A DNA stretch of 64,000 bases from positions 62,001 through 126,000 of the forward strand of contig NZ_VEAF01000005.1 of the NCBI RefSeq assembly GCF_007673775.1, read 5' to 3'. Below are positions 17,255-26,802 of this stretch, piece after piece. Under the pieces are notes generated by a model. The model did no database searches. It was not told where the DNA came from and saw nothing but the letters and a program-made list of their open reading frames with translations. Within the stretch, counting starts at the first letter, position 1. Each line of letters begins with the position of its first letter. The DNA comes from Curtobacterium sp. 9128 (GTDB taxonomy: Bacteria; Actinomycetota; Actinomycetes; Actinomycetales; Microbacteriaceae). The translations under genes and the position numbers were made by a program.

Positions 17255-17797
17255 TCAGCCGGCGGTGGGACGCACCGGTCGCGGGAAGGTCTGGCGCATG
17301 TGGTCGGACGTCAGCACGTCGCCGATGCCGATCATCAGCAGCGAGAACACGATCTGCTCGATCACCATCCAGAACGGGTACAGCCCGGGGATCGCCGCGA
17401 TGACGAGGGTCACGACGGGGAAGATCCGGCTGAACAGCCGCAGCCGCTGGTACGCCCAGTAGTACCCGAGCTGCGCGCGCCAGGCGAAGACGTAGAGCGT
17501 GAGGGTGATGAGCAGGACCACGGTGGCACGGAACCACACGGCCCACGGCACGGTCTCGCCGGCGTGGGTGAGCAGCGTGGCCACGACGATGGCCGCGAGC
17601 CCGACGACGGTCTCCGCCACGAGCAGCCACCGGATCCAGCGGAACGACCGCACCGTCGCGGGGTGGGCGAGCATGTCCTCGCGGATCACGTAGTCGGCCT
17701 GGCGGCCGCCGGCCAGTCGGTCGAGCCGGAGGCGGCACCAGAGCCGGTCGGCCCGGTCCGCCAGGGAGTGCTGCGTCACCCGTCCATGGTGCCGCAT
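17255..17797 (-). CDS. Integral membrane protein, unknown function
   Basis: About 180 residues with four predicted membrane helices (WLLVAETVVGLAAIVVATLL, WFRATVVLLITLTLYVFAW, FPVVTLVIAAIPGLYPFW, IEQIVFSLLMIGIGDVL) and a basic N-terminal cytoplasmic region. The start could be ATG 17797 or GTG 17779; neither has a strong ribosome site. Not assigned to a family. It lies between the reductase and a secreted DM13-like protein, all on the minus strand with about 80-90 base gaps. Confidence 0.6.
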   Translation of the reverse strand: MRHHGRVTQHSLADRADRLWCRLRLDRLAGGRQADYVIREDMLAHPATVRSFRWIRWLLVAETVVGLAAIVVATLLTHAGETVPWAVWFRATVVLLITLTLYVFAWRAQLGYYWAYQRLRLFSRIFPVVTLVIAAIPGLYPFWMVIEQIVFSLLMIGIGDVLTSDHMRQTFPRPVRPTAG

Positions 17798-17887
17798 CCG
17801 ACGCCCGTCACGCGCCACGGGCCTCCCGGGAGGCACGGGTCGCCTCCGGCGGTTCCGTCTCGCGGCCCGTCCGTCGCGTCTCGGGCG

Positions 17888-18451
17888 TCACCCGGCTGGC
17901 AGCAGTTCCGCACCACCCATGATGGTGGTGGTGTTCCAGTCGAGGACGACGAGCGAGTGCACCTCGTGCGGCAGGATCTGCGGGATGCCAACGTCGATCA
18001 CCGCCGCGGTGGCACCGTGCGGGATCGTCCCGACCTCGACGGGGTCGCCGTCCGGGATCCAGGTGGTGTGCGGCCCGGAGCCGACGACGTCTCCGCCGGT
18101 GAGCTGCACACGGATGTCGGCGTCCGTCAGGTCGGTGTGGAACCCGGTGATCGTCACGCGGAGCGATCGGTCCCAGGAGCGCACCACCGTGACGTGCCCG
18201 GTCGTGTCGGCGCCGATCGGCACGATCGTGCCGTCCACGGGCGGCCCGGTGCGGTACCAGGGCAGCTCGACCGCCGGCGGGCCCGACGCGGTGTGCGCCG
18301 GCGTCGCGGCGTCCGACCGCGTCGGGCTCGTCGCGGTGTGGGTCACCGGTGGCGTCGCGAGCGCCCACGAGGAAGCGGCCACCGCACAGACGGCGGCGGC
18401 CGCTCCGACGACGACCCACCCCGTGCGGGTGGTCCCGTGTCCGGGCGACAT
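17888..18451 (-). CDS. Membrane-anchored DM13-like domain protein
   Basis: 187 residues. A single N-terminal hydrophobic segment (WVVVGAAAAVCAVAASSWAL) is followed by a Thr/Ala/Pro linker and a beta-rich domain of about 110 residues. The pattern GTIVPIG, LRVTITGFHTDLTDADIRVQL, VEVGTIPHGATAAVIDV and VVLDWNTTTIMGGAEL fits the DM13 fold. The Cys in the typical closing motif of redox DM13 domains is absent (LDWN instead), so an electron-transfer role is doubtful. It lies 29 bases past the stop of der, on the same strand. Domain call from pattern memory. Confidence 0.5.
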   Translation of the reverse strand: MSPGHGTTRTGWVVVGAAAAVCAVAASSWALATPPVTHTATSPTRSDAATPAHTASGPPAVELPWYRTGPPVDGTIVPIGADTTGHVTVVRSWDRSLRVTITGFHTDLTDADIRVQLTGGDVVGSGPHTTWIPDGDPVEVGTIPHGATAAVIDVGIPQILPHEVHSLVVLDWNTTTIMGGAELLPAG

Positions 18452-18480
18452 GCCGGGAGCGTACAGCGCCCGGCGTGGGA

Positions 18481-20007
18481 TCAGGTGCGCTTCCGGCGCT
18501 CGCGGACACGCATGTTGACGGTGATCGGGGTCCCCGCGAAGCCCCAGACCTCGCGGAGGCGCCGGGTGATGAACCGGCGGTACTGCGGGTCGAGGAACTG
18601 CGTCGTGAAGAGGACGAACGTCGGCGGCTGGCTCGCGGCCTGCGTGCCGAACAGGATGCGCGGCTGTCGACCACCGCGGACCGGGTGCGGGTGCTCCTGC
18701 ACGAGTTCGGCGATGAAGGCGTTGACCTTGCCGGTGGGGATGCGGGTGTCCCACGACTCGAGCGCGGTCTCGAGGGCAGGGACGAGCCGCTCCAGGTGCC
18801 GGCCGGTGCGCGCGGAGATGTTCACCCGCGGAGCCCAGGCGACGTGCGCGAGGTCCTGTTCGATCTCGCGCTCGAGGTAGCGGCGACGCTCGTCGTCGAG
18901 GAGGTCCCACTTGTTGTAGGCCAGCACGAGGGCACGGCCGGACTCGAGGACGAGGTCGATGATGCGGAGGTCCTGCACCGAGATCGGCTCGGTGACGTCG
19001 AGGACGACCACGGCGACCTCGGCCTTCTCGAGCGCGGCGGTCGTGCGGAGGGAGGCGTAGAAGTCGGCGCCCTGCTGGAGGTGCACGCGCTTGCGGATGC
19101 CGGCGGTGTCGACGAAGCGCCAGACGCGCCCGCCGAGCTCGACCTGCTCGTCCACCGGGTCACGGGTGGTGCCGGCGAGCTCGTTGACGACGACGCGCTC
19201 CTCACCGGCGGCCTTGTTGAGCAGGGAGCTCTTGCCGACGTTCGGACGCCCGAGGATGGCGACGCGGCGGGGGCCGCCGATCTCCTGCTTGGCGACCGCG
19301 GACACGTCGGGCAGCGTGGTGATGATGAGGTCGAGGAGGTCCGCGACACCGCGGCCGTGCAGGGCCGACACCGGGTGCGGCTCGCCGAGGCCGAGGTTCC
19401 ACAGCTCGTAGGCGTCGAGGTCGCGGCGGTCGTCGTCGGACTTGTTCGCGACGACGATGACCGGCTTGTCGGTGCCGCGGAGCATCTTCACGACGTGCTC
19501 GTCGGTCGCGGTGATGCCCACCGTCACGTCGACGACGAAGAGGACGGCGTCGGCGAGGTCGATCGCGACCTCGGCCTGGAGTGCGACGGAGGCGTTGATG
19601 CCCTTCGCGTCGGGCTCCCAGCCGCCGGTGTCGACGAGGGTGAAGCGCTTGTCGTTCCACTCGGCCTTGTAGCTGACGCGGTCGCGGGTGACGCCGGGGA
19701 CGTCCTGCACGACGGCTTCACGGCGGCCGATGATGCGGTTGACGAGTGCCGACTTGCCGACGTTCGGCCGGCCGACGATCGCCAGCACCGGGAGCGCCGG
19801 CAGGTAGGCGACGCCGTCCTCGCCGAGCTGTCCCGCTTCGAGGAGCGCGACGTCCTCGTCGTCGAGGTCGTAGTCCTCGAGGCCGGCGCGGAGCGCGGTC
19901 GCCCGCTGCTCCGCCTCCTGCTCGTCGAGACTCGCCAGACGGTCGCCGAGGGCGTCGTCGTACTCCGGGAAGTCGTCGTGCTCTGGTCCGTTGTCCAGCT
20001 GCGCCAT
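18481..20007 (-). CDS. der: Ribosome biogenesis GTPase Der (EngA)
   Basis: A 508-residue protein with two tandem GTPase domains that acts in 50S subunit assembly. Domain 1 has [13 protein letters not shown] near residue 80, DTGGW and NKSD; domain 2 has [14 protein letters not shown] near 253, DTAG and NKWD; a C-terminal KH-like domain follows ([22 protein letters not shown]). An acidic N-terminal extension of about 65 residues precedes it. AAGGAA precedes the ATG. It follows tyrA and cmk on the same strand, the usual actinobacterial order cmk-der. Confidence 0.97.
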   Translation of the reverse strand: MAQLDNGPEHDDFPEYDDALGDRLASLDEQEAEQRATALRAGLEDYDLDDEDVALLEAGQLGEDGVAYLPALPVLAIVGRPNVGKSALVNRIIGRREAVVQDVPGVTRDRVSYKAEWNDKRFTLVDTGGWEPDAKGINASVALQAEVAIDLADAVLFVVDVTVGITATDEHVVKMLRGTDKPVIVVANKSDDDRRDLDAYELWNLGLGEPHPVSALHGRGVADLLDLIITTLPDVSAVAKQEIGGPRRVAILGRPNVGKSSLLNKAAGEERVVVNELAGTTRDPVDEQVELGGRVWRFVDTAGIRKRVHLQQGADFYASLRTTAALEKAEVAVVVLDVTEPISVQDLRIIDLVLESGRALVLAYNKWDLLDDERRRYLEREIEQDLAHVAWAPRVNISARTGRHLERLVPALETALESWDTRIPTGKVNAFIAELVQEHPHPVRGGRQPRILFGTQAASQPPTFVLFTTQFLDPQYRRFITRRLREVWGFAGTPITVNMRVRERRKRT

Positions 20008-20066
20008 GGTGGGTTCCTTGCCGGCGGCCCTGCGGCCGCGTGTGTCCGGGCCCGTCGGGGCCGCTG

Positions 20067-20933
20067 TCAGTGTCCGGCCGCGCGGGCCAGGTCGACGACC
20101 GCCTGCACGGTCTGGTCGAAGTCGAGATCGGTGGAGTCGAGCGTCGTCACGCCGTCAGCGGCGTTCATGAAGTCGACGACCTTCGCGTCGGCTGCGTCCC
20201 GCCGGGCGAGGGCTGCCGAGGTCTCGGCGGCCGACTGGGTCGTGACCTCTGCCGAGCGTCGGGCCATTCTAACCTGCTCGTCGGCGGTCAGCAGGATCCG
20301 GACGTCGGCGTCGGGGGCGACGACGGTCGTGATGTCACGCCCCTCGGTGATGATCCCCTGCGCGTCGGTCCGTCGCATCACGTTCCGGAACAGCTGGACG
20401 AGCCGGTGCCGGACGTCCGGGAGCTTCGCGATGTGCGCGACCGCCGCGGTGACGTCCGGCGTCCGGATCGCGTCCGTGACGTCCGTGTCCCCGACCCGGA
20501 CGAAGTACGCGTCCGGGTCGGTGCCGATCGCGTAGTCGAAGGTGTCCCAGCTCGCCAGGACGGCGTCGGCGTCGTCGAGGTCCACGCCCTGCTGCAGCGC
20601 GTGCCATGCCAGCGCACGGTAGGCGGCACCGGTGTCCTGGTAGCCGAACCCGAGTGCCCGGGCGGCTGCCCTGGAGACGCTCGACTTGCCGCTGCCGGCG
20701 GGACCGTCGACCGCGATCACGAACTTCGCGACGTACGCGCCGTCGGTCAGGCCCGCGGGGATCGGGTCGCGGGTCATGCCGGGCTCACCGCCGCCGTCGC
20801 CGTCGAGCCCGCCGGCGCCGGCGCCGATCGGGCCGGACTGCCCCTCCGGGGTCGGCAGCCCCGTGTCGGGACCGTCGGGTCCGCCGGTCACGCCGGAGTC
20901 CTCGTTCACGCCCGAGTCGTCGTTCACGCCCAT
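20067..20933 (-). CDS. cmk: Cytidylate kinase
   Basis: Phosphorylates CMP/dCMP with ATP. From the chosen start at 20933 (GGAGG upstream, 10-base overlap with the tyrA stop) the protein is 288 residues: a Gly/Asp-rich extension of about 60 residues with short repeats ([14 protein letters not shown]), then the kinase proper, with P-loop [28 protein letters not shown], the GREGT-like [14 protein letters not shown] and a C-terminal lid [11 protein letters not shown] start at 20777 (MTRDP) would give a normal-length 236-residue enzyme. Together with tyrA and der it forms a minus-strand operon. Confidence 0.93.
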   Translation of the reverse strand: MGVNDDSGVNEDSGVTGGPDGPDTGLPTPEGQSGPIGAGAGGLDGDGGGEPGMTRDPIPAGLTDGAYVAKFVIAVDGPAGSGKSSVSRAAARALGFGYQDTGAAYRALAWHALQQGVDLDDADAVLASWDTFDYAIGTDPDAYFVRVGDTDVTDAIRTPDVTAAVAHIAKLPDVRHRLVQLFRNVMRRTDAQGIITEGRDITTVVAPDADVRILLTADEQVRMARRSAEVTTQSAAETSAALARRDAADAKVVDFMNAADGVTTLDSTDLDFDQTVQAVVDLARAAGH

Positions 20934-22048
20934 GCTGCTGCGATCCTCCATCCGCGGCTCTCGAGTTCCTCGACGAGTCGCTGTTCCTGCTCCGGGACGA
21001 CCGACACCTCGACGATGCCGATCGGTGCCCCTGGTGAGTGTTCGAGGCGCATGTCCTCGAGGTTGATGCCGATCTCGCCGATGGTCGTCAGGAGTTCGGC
21101 GATCTGCCCCGGCCGGTCGTCCACCAGGACGACGACCTGCGCGTACCGCCTGGTGGTGCCGTGCTTGCCGGGGAGCCGCTCCACCCCGCGGTTGCCCGAT
21201 GCCATCGTCTCGGCGATCGTGCGCGGCGCGCCGGGCGCTGCCGGGTCGGCCAGGGCGTCGATGACCCGCGTGAGCTCGTCCCGCAGGTCGTCGAGCACCG
21301 GTCGGATGTGGGCCGCGTTGGCGCCGATGATCTGCACCCAGAGGCCGGGGTCGCTCGCGGCGACCCGGGTGACGTCCCGGATGCCCCCGCCCGCGAGCCC
21401 GAGCGCCTCCTCCGGTGCGTCGCGGAGCCGCGAGGCCATGAGCGTGGACACGAGCTGCGGCACGTGCGACATGATCGCGACCGCGCGGTCGTGGGGACCC
21501 GGCTCCATCGGCACGACGGTCGCTCCGAGGTCGAGCGCGAGCGCCTCGACCACGGCGGCCCGACGGTGGGTGATGGCGTCGTGCCCGGCGACGACCCATG
21601 GTCGCCCGATGAACAGGTCGGCACGCGCCGCCGTCGGACCGCTGCGCTCCCGCCCGGCCATGGGGTGGGAACCGATGTACCGCGCGACGTCGGCGCCGAC
21701 GGCGCGGAGCTGGTCGAGCGGGACGGACTTCACGCTCGCGACGTCCGTGACGACCGCGTCGGGGTGGTCGGCGAGTTCGCGTTCGACGACCTGCGCGGTG
21801 ACGTCGGGCGGGACCGCGACGACGACGAGCTCGGGGGCGTCGCCGGCCGCCGGGCGTCGGCCTGCGCCGTAGTCGACAGCGAGCGCCAGGGCTGCTGGCG
21901 ACACGTCGTCGAGGATCACCTCGACGCCGCGCTGCCGGAGCCCGAGACCGATCGACGCCCCGAGGAGGCCGGTGCCGACGACGCGCACGGGGCCGTGGAG
22001 CCGGCGGTCGGGCTCCGACGTGCTGCCGGCGAGGTGCGTCTGGGTCAC
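20924..22048 (-). CDS. tyrA: Prephenate dehydrogenase with ACT domain
   Basis: A 374-residue NAD(P)-dependent enzyme of tyrosine synthesis. Rossmann motif [19 protein letters not shown] near residue 25; the catalytic region includes [13 protein letters not shown] near 130 and the helical dimer domain. The C-terminal 75 residues form an ACT regulatory domain ([20 protein letters not shown]), so feedback control by tyrosine is plausible. GTG start. The stop overlaps cmk. In related genomes a gene of this kind precedes cmk directly after rluB; here a TetR/monooxygenase pair lies between. Confidence 0.95.
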   Translation of the reverse strand: MTQTHLAGSTSEPDRRLHGPVRVVGTGLLGASIGLGLRQRGVEVILDDVSPAALALAVDYGAGRRPAAGDAPELVVVAVPPDVTAQVVERELADHPDAVVTDVASVKSVPLDQLRAVGADVARYIGSHPMAGRERSGPTAARADLFIGRPWVVAGHDAITHRRAAVVEALALDLGATVVPMEPGPHDRAVAIMSHVPQLVSTLMASRLRDAPEEALGLAGGGIRDVTRVAASDPGLWVQIIGANAAHIRPVLDDLRDELTRVIDALADPAAPGAPRTIAETMASGNRGVERLPGKHGTTRRYAQVVVLVDDRPGQIAELLTTIGEIGINLEDMRLEHSPGAPIGIVEVSVVPEQEQRLVEELESRGWRIAAAWA

Positions 22049-22106
22049 CCGGTCAGCCTACCGACCGGGCCGGAGCGGGCGGTGCCGCCCGCGGCCGTCG
22101 ACGCGC

Positions 22107-22691
22107 TCAGCGCGGTTCGGTCAGGGCGATGGTCGCCGCGCGTGCGGCCTGAAGTACCTCCGCCTCGGTCGCGTCCGTGCCGAGCGCGGCGAAGAGGGCC
22201 GCGCTGACGGTGTCGAACGCCATCCGTGCTCGCAACGTCTCGGTGCGGGGCGCGTCGGCGGGGACGAGGCGGGCGACCACCTCGTCGAACCACGTGCGGA
22301 TGTCGCCGCCCTCGTCCGCGAGCTTCTGCATCATCGGCCGGTTGGCGTGGGCGAACCGCATCCCGCGGATCCGCTGCGGTGAGGTCGCGTCGACCCAGCG
22401 CAGGGCGGTGCGGCGCAGCAGGTCGGGACCCGGTGGCTGCTCGTCGATCCAGGCGAGCAGCGCGTCGAGCTCGTCCCGGCGGTCGTCGACCAGCGCCCGG
22501 ATGATCGCCTCCTTGCCGGCGAAGTGGTAGTAGAGCGAGGACTTGGTGATCCCCAGCGCCTCGGCGATGTCGCGGATGGACGTGCCCTCGTACCCGCGAG
22601 CGGTGAACAGCTCGAGCGCGACGCGCAGGATCTCGGCACGGGTCTCGCTCCCAGGACGACGGCTCGGCGGTTCGGTGGGCACGGCGACCAT
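22107..22691 (-). CDS. TetR family transcriptional regulator
   Basis: 194 residues. The N-terminal DNA-binding domain (about 17-63) reads AEILRVALELFTARGYEGTS, IRDIAEALGITKSSLYYHF, typical of TetR. The remaining helical domain would bind an unknown ligand. It is divergent from a TetX-like FAD monooxygenase, and two perfect palindromes occupy the 78-base gap, so it very probably represses both genes. The ATG lies only nine bases from the first palindrome. Confidence 0.93.
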   Translation of the reverse strand: MVAVPTEPPSRRPGSETRAEILRVALELFTARGYEGTSIRDIAEALGITKSSLYYHFAGKEAIIRALVDDRRDELDALLAWIDEQPPGPDLLRRTALRWVDATSPQRIRGMRFAHANRPMMQKLADEGGDIRTWFDEVVARLVPADAPRTETLRARMAFDTVSAALFAALGTDATEAEVLQAARAATIALTEPR

Positions 22692-22699
22692 CCTACTTG

Positions 22700-22749
22700 C
22701 CGAACGATCGTTCGGTAGCTACGCTCCCGCTGACCGAACGATCGTTCGG
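22700..22749. promoter_or_regulatory. Two perfect TetR-type operators
   Basis: Two identical 16-bp perfect palindromes, CCGAACGATCGTTCGG, at 22700-22715 and 22734-22749, with 34 bases between corresponding positions (about three helical turns). They fill the space between the divergent tetR and monooxygenase genes, the usual place for autoregulated TetR operators. Confidence 0.88.
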
Positions 22750-22769
22750 CAACGATGGAAGGAACCACC

Positions 22770-24029
22770 ATGAACGAGCAACCACGCATCGCGGTCGTCG
22801 GGGCGGGGCCGGGAGGCCTCCTCTGCGCCCGTGTCCTGCAGCGCGCCGGGGTCGACGTCACCGTGTACGACGCCGACGCCTCCAGCACCGCCAGGAACCA
22901 GGGCGGCACACTCGACCTGCACGCCGACAGCGGACAGATCGCGATCGAGGACGCCGGCCTCGTCGCCGAGTTCGCGGCACTCGCACGGCCAGAGGGGCAG
23001 TCGAAGCGGATGGTCGCGCCGGACGGCACGATGCTGATGGAGCACGTCGCGGCGGCGGACGAGTTCGCCGCTCCCGAGATCGACCGAGCTCAGCTCCGCG
23101 GGATGCTCGCCGATTCGCTCCGACCGGGCACGATCCGATGGGGTCACCGGCTCGTCCACGTCGTCCCCGGCACGCCGCACGAACTCGTCTTCGCCGACGG
23201 CCTCGTGGAACAGGCGGACGTCGTCGTCGGTGCCGACGGCGCCTGGTCACGGGTCCGTGCAGCGCTGACCGACGTGCTCCCCCGCTACACCGGCGTGAGC
23301 TTCGTGGAACTGCTCTTCGAGCGCGCGTCGACGGAGCACCCGGAGGTCGCCCGGCTCGTCGGCGACGGACACCTCTGGGCCAACGGCGACGGCCGCACGA
23401 TCATCCTGCAGCGGAACAGCGACGACGTGATCCGGGGCTACCTCGGCATGCGCATCGGCCTCGACTGGCTCGCCGAGGCGGGCCTCGGGACAGCCGACGG
23501 CCGTGGGGGTCTGCTCGTCGGCAGTCCCGGACTCGACGCCGACGCCACGCAGGCGACGGACACCGAACGAGTCCGGACAGAACTGCGTCGACGCTTCGCG
23601 GACTTCGCCCCGGAGCTCCTCCGACTGGTCGACGAGAGCGATGGACCCCTGGCCAACCGGCCGATCACGGCGCTGCCGACGCCCACCTCGTGGGCGCGCG
23701 TCCCCGGGATCACGCTGCTCGGTGACGCCGCGCACGTGATGTCCCCGTTCGGCGGGAACGGCGTGAACCTCGCGCTGCTCGACGGCGCCGAACTCGCCGG
23801 CGCCGTCGTCCGCGCGCTCCGGGACGGCACCGACACCGACGAAGCGCTGCGTGGGTACGAGCAGATCATGACCGCACGCGGTGCCGGAATCGGTCGAGCA
23901 GCGAACGACGCGATCGCCGAGCACTTCGCCGCCGGCGGGCCGGACCTCGACGGAGTGCCGGACTTCGACGTCGAGGCCGAACGCTGGCGCGCGGGGGCCG
24001 AGGCCTACCGCGCCGCCCAGCGTCCATGA
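22770..24029 (+). CDS. FAD-dependent monooxygenase (TetX-like)
   Basis: About 419 residues from the ATG at 22770, which has GGAAGG upstream (ATG 22755 is possible but less well placed). A class A flavin hydroxylase: RIAVVGAGPGGLLCARVL at the N-terminus (FAD adenine site), DVVVGADGAWSRVR near 158, and LLGDAAHVMSPFGGNGVNLAL near 323 (FAD ribityl site). Overall layout and the GGTLDLHADSGQ segment resemble TetX-type tetracycline-modifying or polyketide-hydroxylating enzymes. Regulation by the divergent TetR repressor supports a role in detoxifying a small molecule; the actual substrate is unknown. Confidence 0.88.
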   Translation: MNEQPRIAVVGAGPGGLLCARVLQRAGVDVTVYDADASSTARNQGGTLDLHADSGQIAIEDAGLVAEFAALARPEGQSKRMVAPDGTMLMEHVAAADEFAAPEIDRAQLRGMLADSLRPGTIRWGHRLVHVVPGTPHELVFADGLVEQADVVVGADGAWSRVRAALTDVLPRYTGVSFVELLFERASTEHPEVARLVGDGHLWANGDGRTIILQRNSDDVIRGYLGMRIGLDWLAEAGLGTADGRGGLLVGSPGLDADATQATDTERVRTELRRRFADFAPELLRLVDESDGPLANRPITALPTPTSWARVPGITLLGDAAHVMSPFGGNGVNLALLDGAELAGAVVRALRDGTDTDEALRGYEQIMTARGAGIGRAANDAIAEHFAAGGPDLDGVPDFDVEAERWRAGAEAYRAAQRP

Positions 24030-24038
24030 GGGCCGTGC

Positions 24039-26120
24039 TCAGTCGCTGGTCTCCGCGGAGTCGGGGCCGGTCGGGGCCGTCGCGCCCCGGGCGATGCCGA
24101 GCAGCTTGCCGAGCTCGACGTTGCTGAGCTCCCGGGTGCGCCCGCTCGGCAGGCTCCCGAGGTGCAGCGGACCGAAGGAGCGGCGCACCAGCTCCTGCAC
24201 CGGGTGGTCGACCGCGTCGAGCATGCGGCGGACGATCCGGTTCCGGCCCGAGTGCAGCGTGATCTCGACGAGGGACTCGCCGCGGGACGACTCGAGCAGT
24301 CGGACCTTGTCGGCGGCGATCGGCCCGTCCTCCAGGTCGATGCCGTCGAGGAGCTGCTGGACCGTCGCCGGGTTGACGTTGCCGGCGACCTTCGCGATGT
24401 AGGTCTTGGTCACGCCGAAGGACGGGTGCGCGAGCACGTGGGCGAGCGCCCCGTCGTTCGTCAGCAGGAGCAGGCCCGACGTCTCGGCGTCGAGGCGGCC
24501 GACGTTGAACAGCCGCTCCTCGTACTTCTCGACGTACTGGGACAGGTCCGCGCGCCCGCGCTCGTCGAGCATGCTCGAGACGACGCCCGTCGGCTTGTTG
24601 AGCAGCACGTAGCGGCGTGACGTGTCCACCTGGACGGGGACACCGTCCACGGCGATCGCGTCGTGCTCGGGATCGACCCGGCGGCCGAGCGCATCGACGA
24701 CCGCGCCGTTGACCGTCACGCGGCCCTCGGCGATGAGGTTCTCGGCGACCCGTCGGGACGCGACTCCCGCGGCGGCCATCACCTTCTGCAGGCGTTCGCC
24801 CTCCTGCTGGAGGTCGGCCGGCGTCGCGGCGGCACCGTCGGCAGCGTCCCAGTCGGGGATGATCGGGCGCTCGGGTGTGCCCTCGACGGGCGTCCCGGCA
24901 GCGTCGCGCTCACCCTCGGGTCGAGGCGTCGTCGCACGGTTCCGGACCGTGGCCGTCCCGCCGACGTAGCGGCGGCCGTTGTGCCAGACGCGGCTCGCCT
25001 GCCCGTCACCGCGGGCTTCGTCGCGGGCGTCGTTGCGGCGTCCACCGTCCCGCCGGCCACCGTCACGACGGTCGTCACGGCGGTCCCGCTGGTCCCGCTC
25101 GGCGTTGCTCCACCGGGGACGGTCGGTCCTGCGGTCGCCGGTCGGTGCCGGACGTCGGTCGTCGTCGCGGCGGCCGTACGCGCGGTCGCCCGTCGCCCGG
25201 TCGTCCTGCCGCGGTCGTGCGGCGCGGTCGTCGTCGCGACGGCCGTACCCGCGGTCGCCGTCCGGACGGCCGTACCCACGCCCGCCGGCACCGCGGTCGT
25301 CACGGCGGCCGTACGAACGGTCCCCCGCACCACGGTCGTCACGACGCGAGGCGCTCCGGTCGTCGTCACGACGACCGTACGGACGATCCGACCCGCGGTC
25401 GTCACGACGACCGTACGAACGGTCACCGGCACCACGGTCGTCACGACGCGAGGCGCTCCGGTCGTCGTCACGACGACCGTACGGACGATCCGACCCACGG
25501 TCGTCACGACGACCGTACGAACGGTCCCCGGCACCACGGTCGTCACGGCGCGGGGCGCTCCGGTCGTCGTCACGACGACCGTACGGACGATCCGACCCAC
25601 GGTCGTCACGACGACCGTACGAACGGTCCCCGGCACCACGGTCGTCACGCCGCGGGGCGCTCCGGTCGTCGTCACGACGACCGTACCCGCGGTCGGGACC
25701 GCCACGGTCGTCACGGCGAGCTCCGCCGCGGTCGTCACGCTGTCCCCCGGTGGGACGCCCGCCCCACCCGCCGCGGTCCGACCCACCGGACCGGCCGCTG
25801 TACCCACCACGGTCCGACCCACCGGACCGGCCGCTGTACCCGCCACGGTCCGATGCGCCGGACCGGCCACCGGCGCCACGGTCCGAGCCGGAGCGGTCTC
25901 CGTACCCACCGCGGTCTGCACCGCCGCGGTCCGAGCCACCGGACCGCGCACCGTACCCGCGGTCCGACCCGGAGCGGTTCCCGTACCCGTCGTCGCCGCG
26001 ACCGGCACCGCCCGGGCGACCCGAGCCTCCAGTCCGTCCGCCGCCGGATCGGCCGGCGTCTCGGCCGCCTGCTCCCCCGCGACCGGCGCCGCCGTGTCGT
26101 CCGTCCTCATACGCGGCCAT
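24039..26120 (-). CDS. rluB: Pseudouridine synthase (RluB-type) with giant disordered N-terminus
   Basis: The last 250 residues are a 23S rRNA-type pseudouridine synthase: an S4 RNA-binding domain (LQKVMAAAGVASRRVAENLI), then catalytic GRLDAETSGLLLLTNDG with the nucleophilic Asp, and HSGRNRIVRRML. From the start at 26120 (GAAGGG upstream) about 440 residues come first that are almost only Gly, Arg, Asp, Ser and Tyr, including four near-identical 34-residue repeats. Such RG/RGG-like tails bind RNA in other proteins; that role here is inference. It follows scpB with a 14-base overlap, the standard actinobacterial order. Confidence 0.9.
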   Translation of the reverse strand: MAAYEDGRHGGAGRGGAGGRDAGRSGGGRTGGSGRPGGAGRGDDGYGNRSGSDRGYGARSGGSDRGGADRGGYGDRSGSDRGAGGRSGASDRGGYSGRSGGSDRGGYSGRSGGSDRGGWGGRPTGGQRDDRGGARRDDRGGPDRGYGRRDDDRSAPRRDDRGAGDRSYGRRDDRGSDRPYGRRDDDRSAPRRDDRGAGDRSYGRRDDRGSDRPYGRRDDDRSASRRDDRGAGDRSYGRRDDRGSDRPYGRRDDDRSASRRDDRGAGDRSYGRRDDRGAGGRGYGRPDGDRGYGRRDDDRAARPRQDDRATGDRAYGRRDDDRRPAPTGDRRTDRPRWSNAERDQRDRRDDRRDGGRRDGGRRNDARDEARGDGQASRVWHNGRRYVGGTATVRNRATTPRPEGERDAAGTPVEGTPERPIIPDWDAADGAAATPADLQQEGERLQKVMAAAGVASRRVAENLIAEGRVTVNGAVVDALGRRVDPEHDAIAVDGVPVQVDTSRRYVLLNKPTGVVSSMLDERGRADLSQYVEKYEERLFNVGRLDAETSGLLLLTNDGALAHVLAHPSFGVTKTYIAKVAGNVNPATVQQLLDGIDLEDGPIAADKVRLLESSRGESLVEITLHSGRNRIVRRMLDAVDHPVQELVRRSFGPLHLGSLPSGRTRELSNVELGKLLGIARGATAPTGPDSAETSD
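25306..25690 (-). repeat. 102-bp in-frame tandem repeats inside rluB
   Basis: Four near-identical units with a period of exactly 102 bases; the segment GCGCTCCGGTCGTCGTCACG begins near 25351, 25453, 25555 and 25657. Each unit encodes 34 residues rich in Arg, Asp and Gly (pattern GRRDDDRSA then RDDRGAGDRSYG). Copies differ by a few bases (Ser versus Pro codons), so expansion is recent. Shorter 36-base repeats (SGGSDRGGYSGR) lie further upstream in the same gene around 25780-25870. Confidence 0.9.
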
Positions 26121-26802
26121 CGGGGATCCCTTCGTTCTGCTCGAACCCGTCAGCACCGTCGTCCAGGAGGGGCGAGATGAGCGGGAGTTCCTCGAGCGAG
26201 TTGATGCCGAGCTGCTGCAGGAGCAGCCCGGACGTGACGTAGTTGACGGCGCCGGTCTCGGAGTCGGTGAACGACTCCTCGATGAGTCCGCGCGCCACCA
26301 GGGTGCGGACGACCCCGTCGACGTTGACGGCCCGGATCGCGGCGATCTGGGAGCGGGTGATCGGTTGCTTGTAGGCGATGACGGCCAGCGTCTCGAGTGC
26401 GGCCTGGGAGAGCCTCGACGGCCGTTCGGACTCGACGAACTGCTCGACCACGTCGTCGAGTTCGGCGCGGACGTAGAAGCGCCAGCCGCCGCCGACCTCG
26501 CGGAGTTCGAAGCCGCGACGGACGGTCCCGTCGACCCCGTCGAAGTCGGCGACGAGCCGTTCGACGGCCTGTCGGACGACGGGCACGGGAGCGCCGACCG
26601 CTGCCCCGAGGGCCACGAGGGACTGCGGCTCGTCGGCGATCATCAGGATGGCCTCGAGCTGCCGGTCGACCGGCACGTCGGACGCGGCCGACGCGGACGC
26701 GGCCGCGTCGGCCCGGATGGCCTGTTCGACGGCGCGCGCGTCGGCGACCTCGTCGGCGCCACCGGGTTCGGCGCTCGACACGTCGTGGACGTCATCCGTC
26801 AT
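26107..26802 (-). CDS. scpB: Segregation and condensation protein B
   Basis: 231 residues. A partner of ScpA and SMC in chromosome condensation. Two winged-helix domains are visible: LEAILMIADEPQSLVALGAAVG and SQAALETLAVIAYKQPITRSQIAAIRAVNVDGVVRTL (the most conserved ScpB segment, near 150-185). An Ala-rich extension of about 45 residues precedes them. The gene overlaps scpA by 11 bases and rluB by 14, so all three are coupled. Confidence 0.95.
   Translation of the reverse strand: MTDDVHDVSSAEPGGADEVADARAVEQAIRADAAASASAASDVPVDRQLEAILMIADEPQSLVALGAAVGAPVPVVRQAVERLVADFDGVDGTVRRGFELREVGGGWRFYVRAELDDVVEQFVESERPSRLSQAALETLAVIAYKQPITRSQIAAIRAVNVDGVVRTLVARGLIEESFTDSETGAVNYVTSGLLLQQLGINSLEELPLISPLLDDGADGFEQNEGIPDGRV

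Noticed and set aside
22755..22769. ATG at 22755 as the start of the monooxygenase
   Set aside because: It would place the GGAAGG ribosome site inside the coding region and begin only five bases from an operator; ATG 22770 is better placed.
24663..26242. Plus-strand frames rich in Thr/Val or Arg/His opposite rluB
   Set aside because: They are the antisense of the RGD-rich repeats; their composition follows directly from the repeat DNA, and rluB has a good start and catalytic domain.
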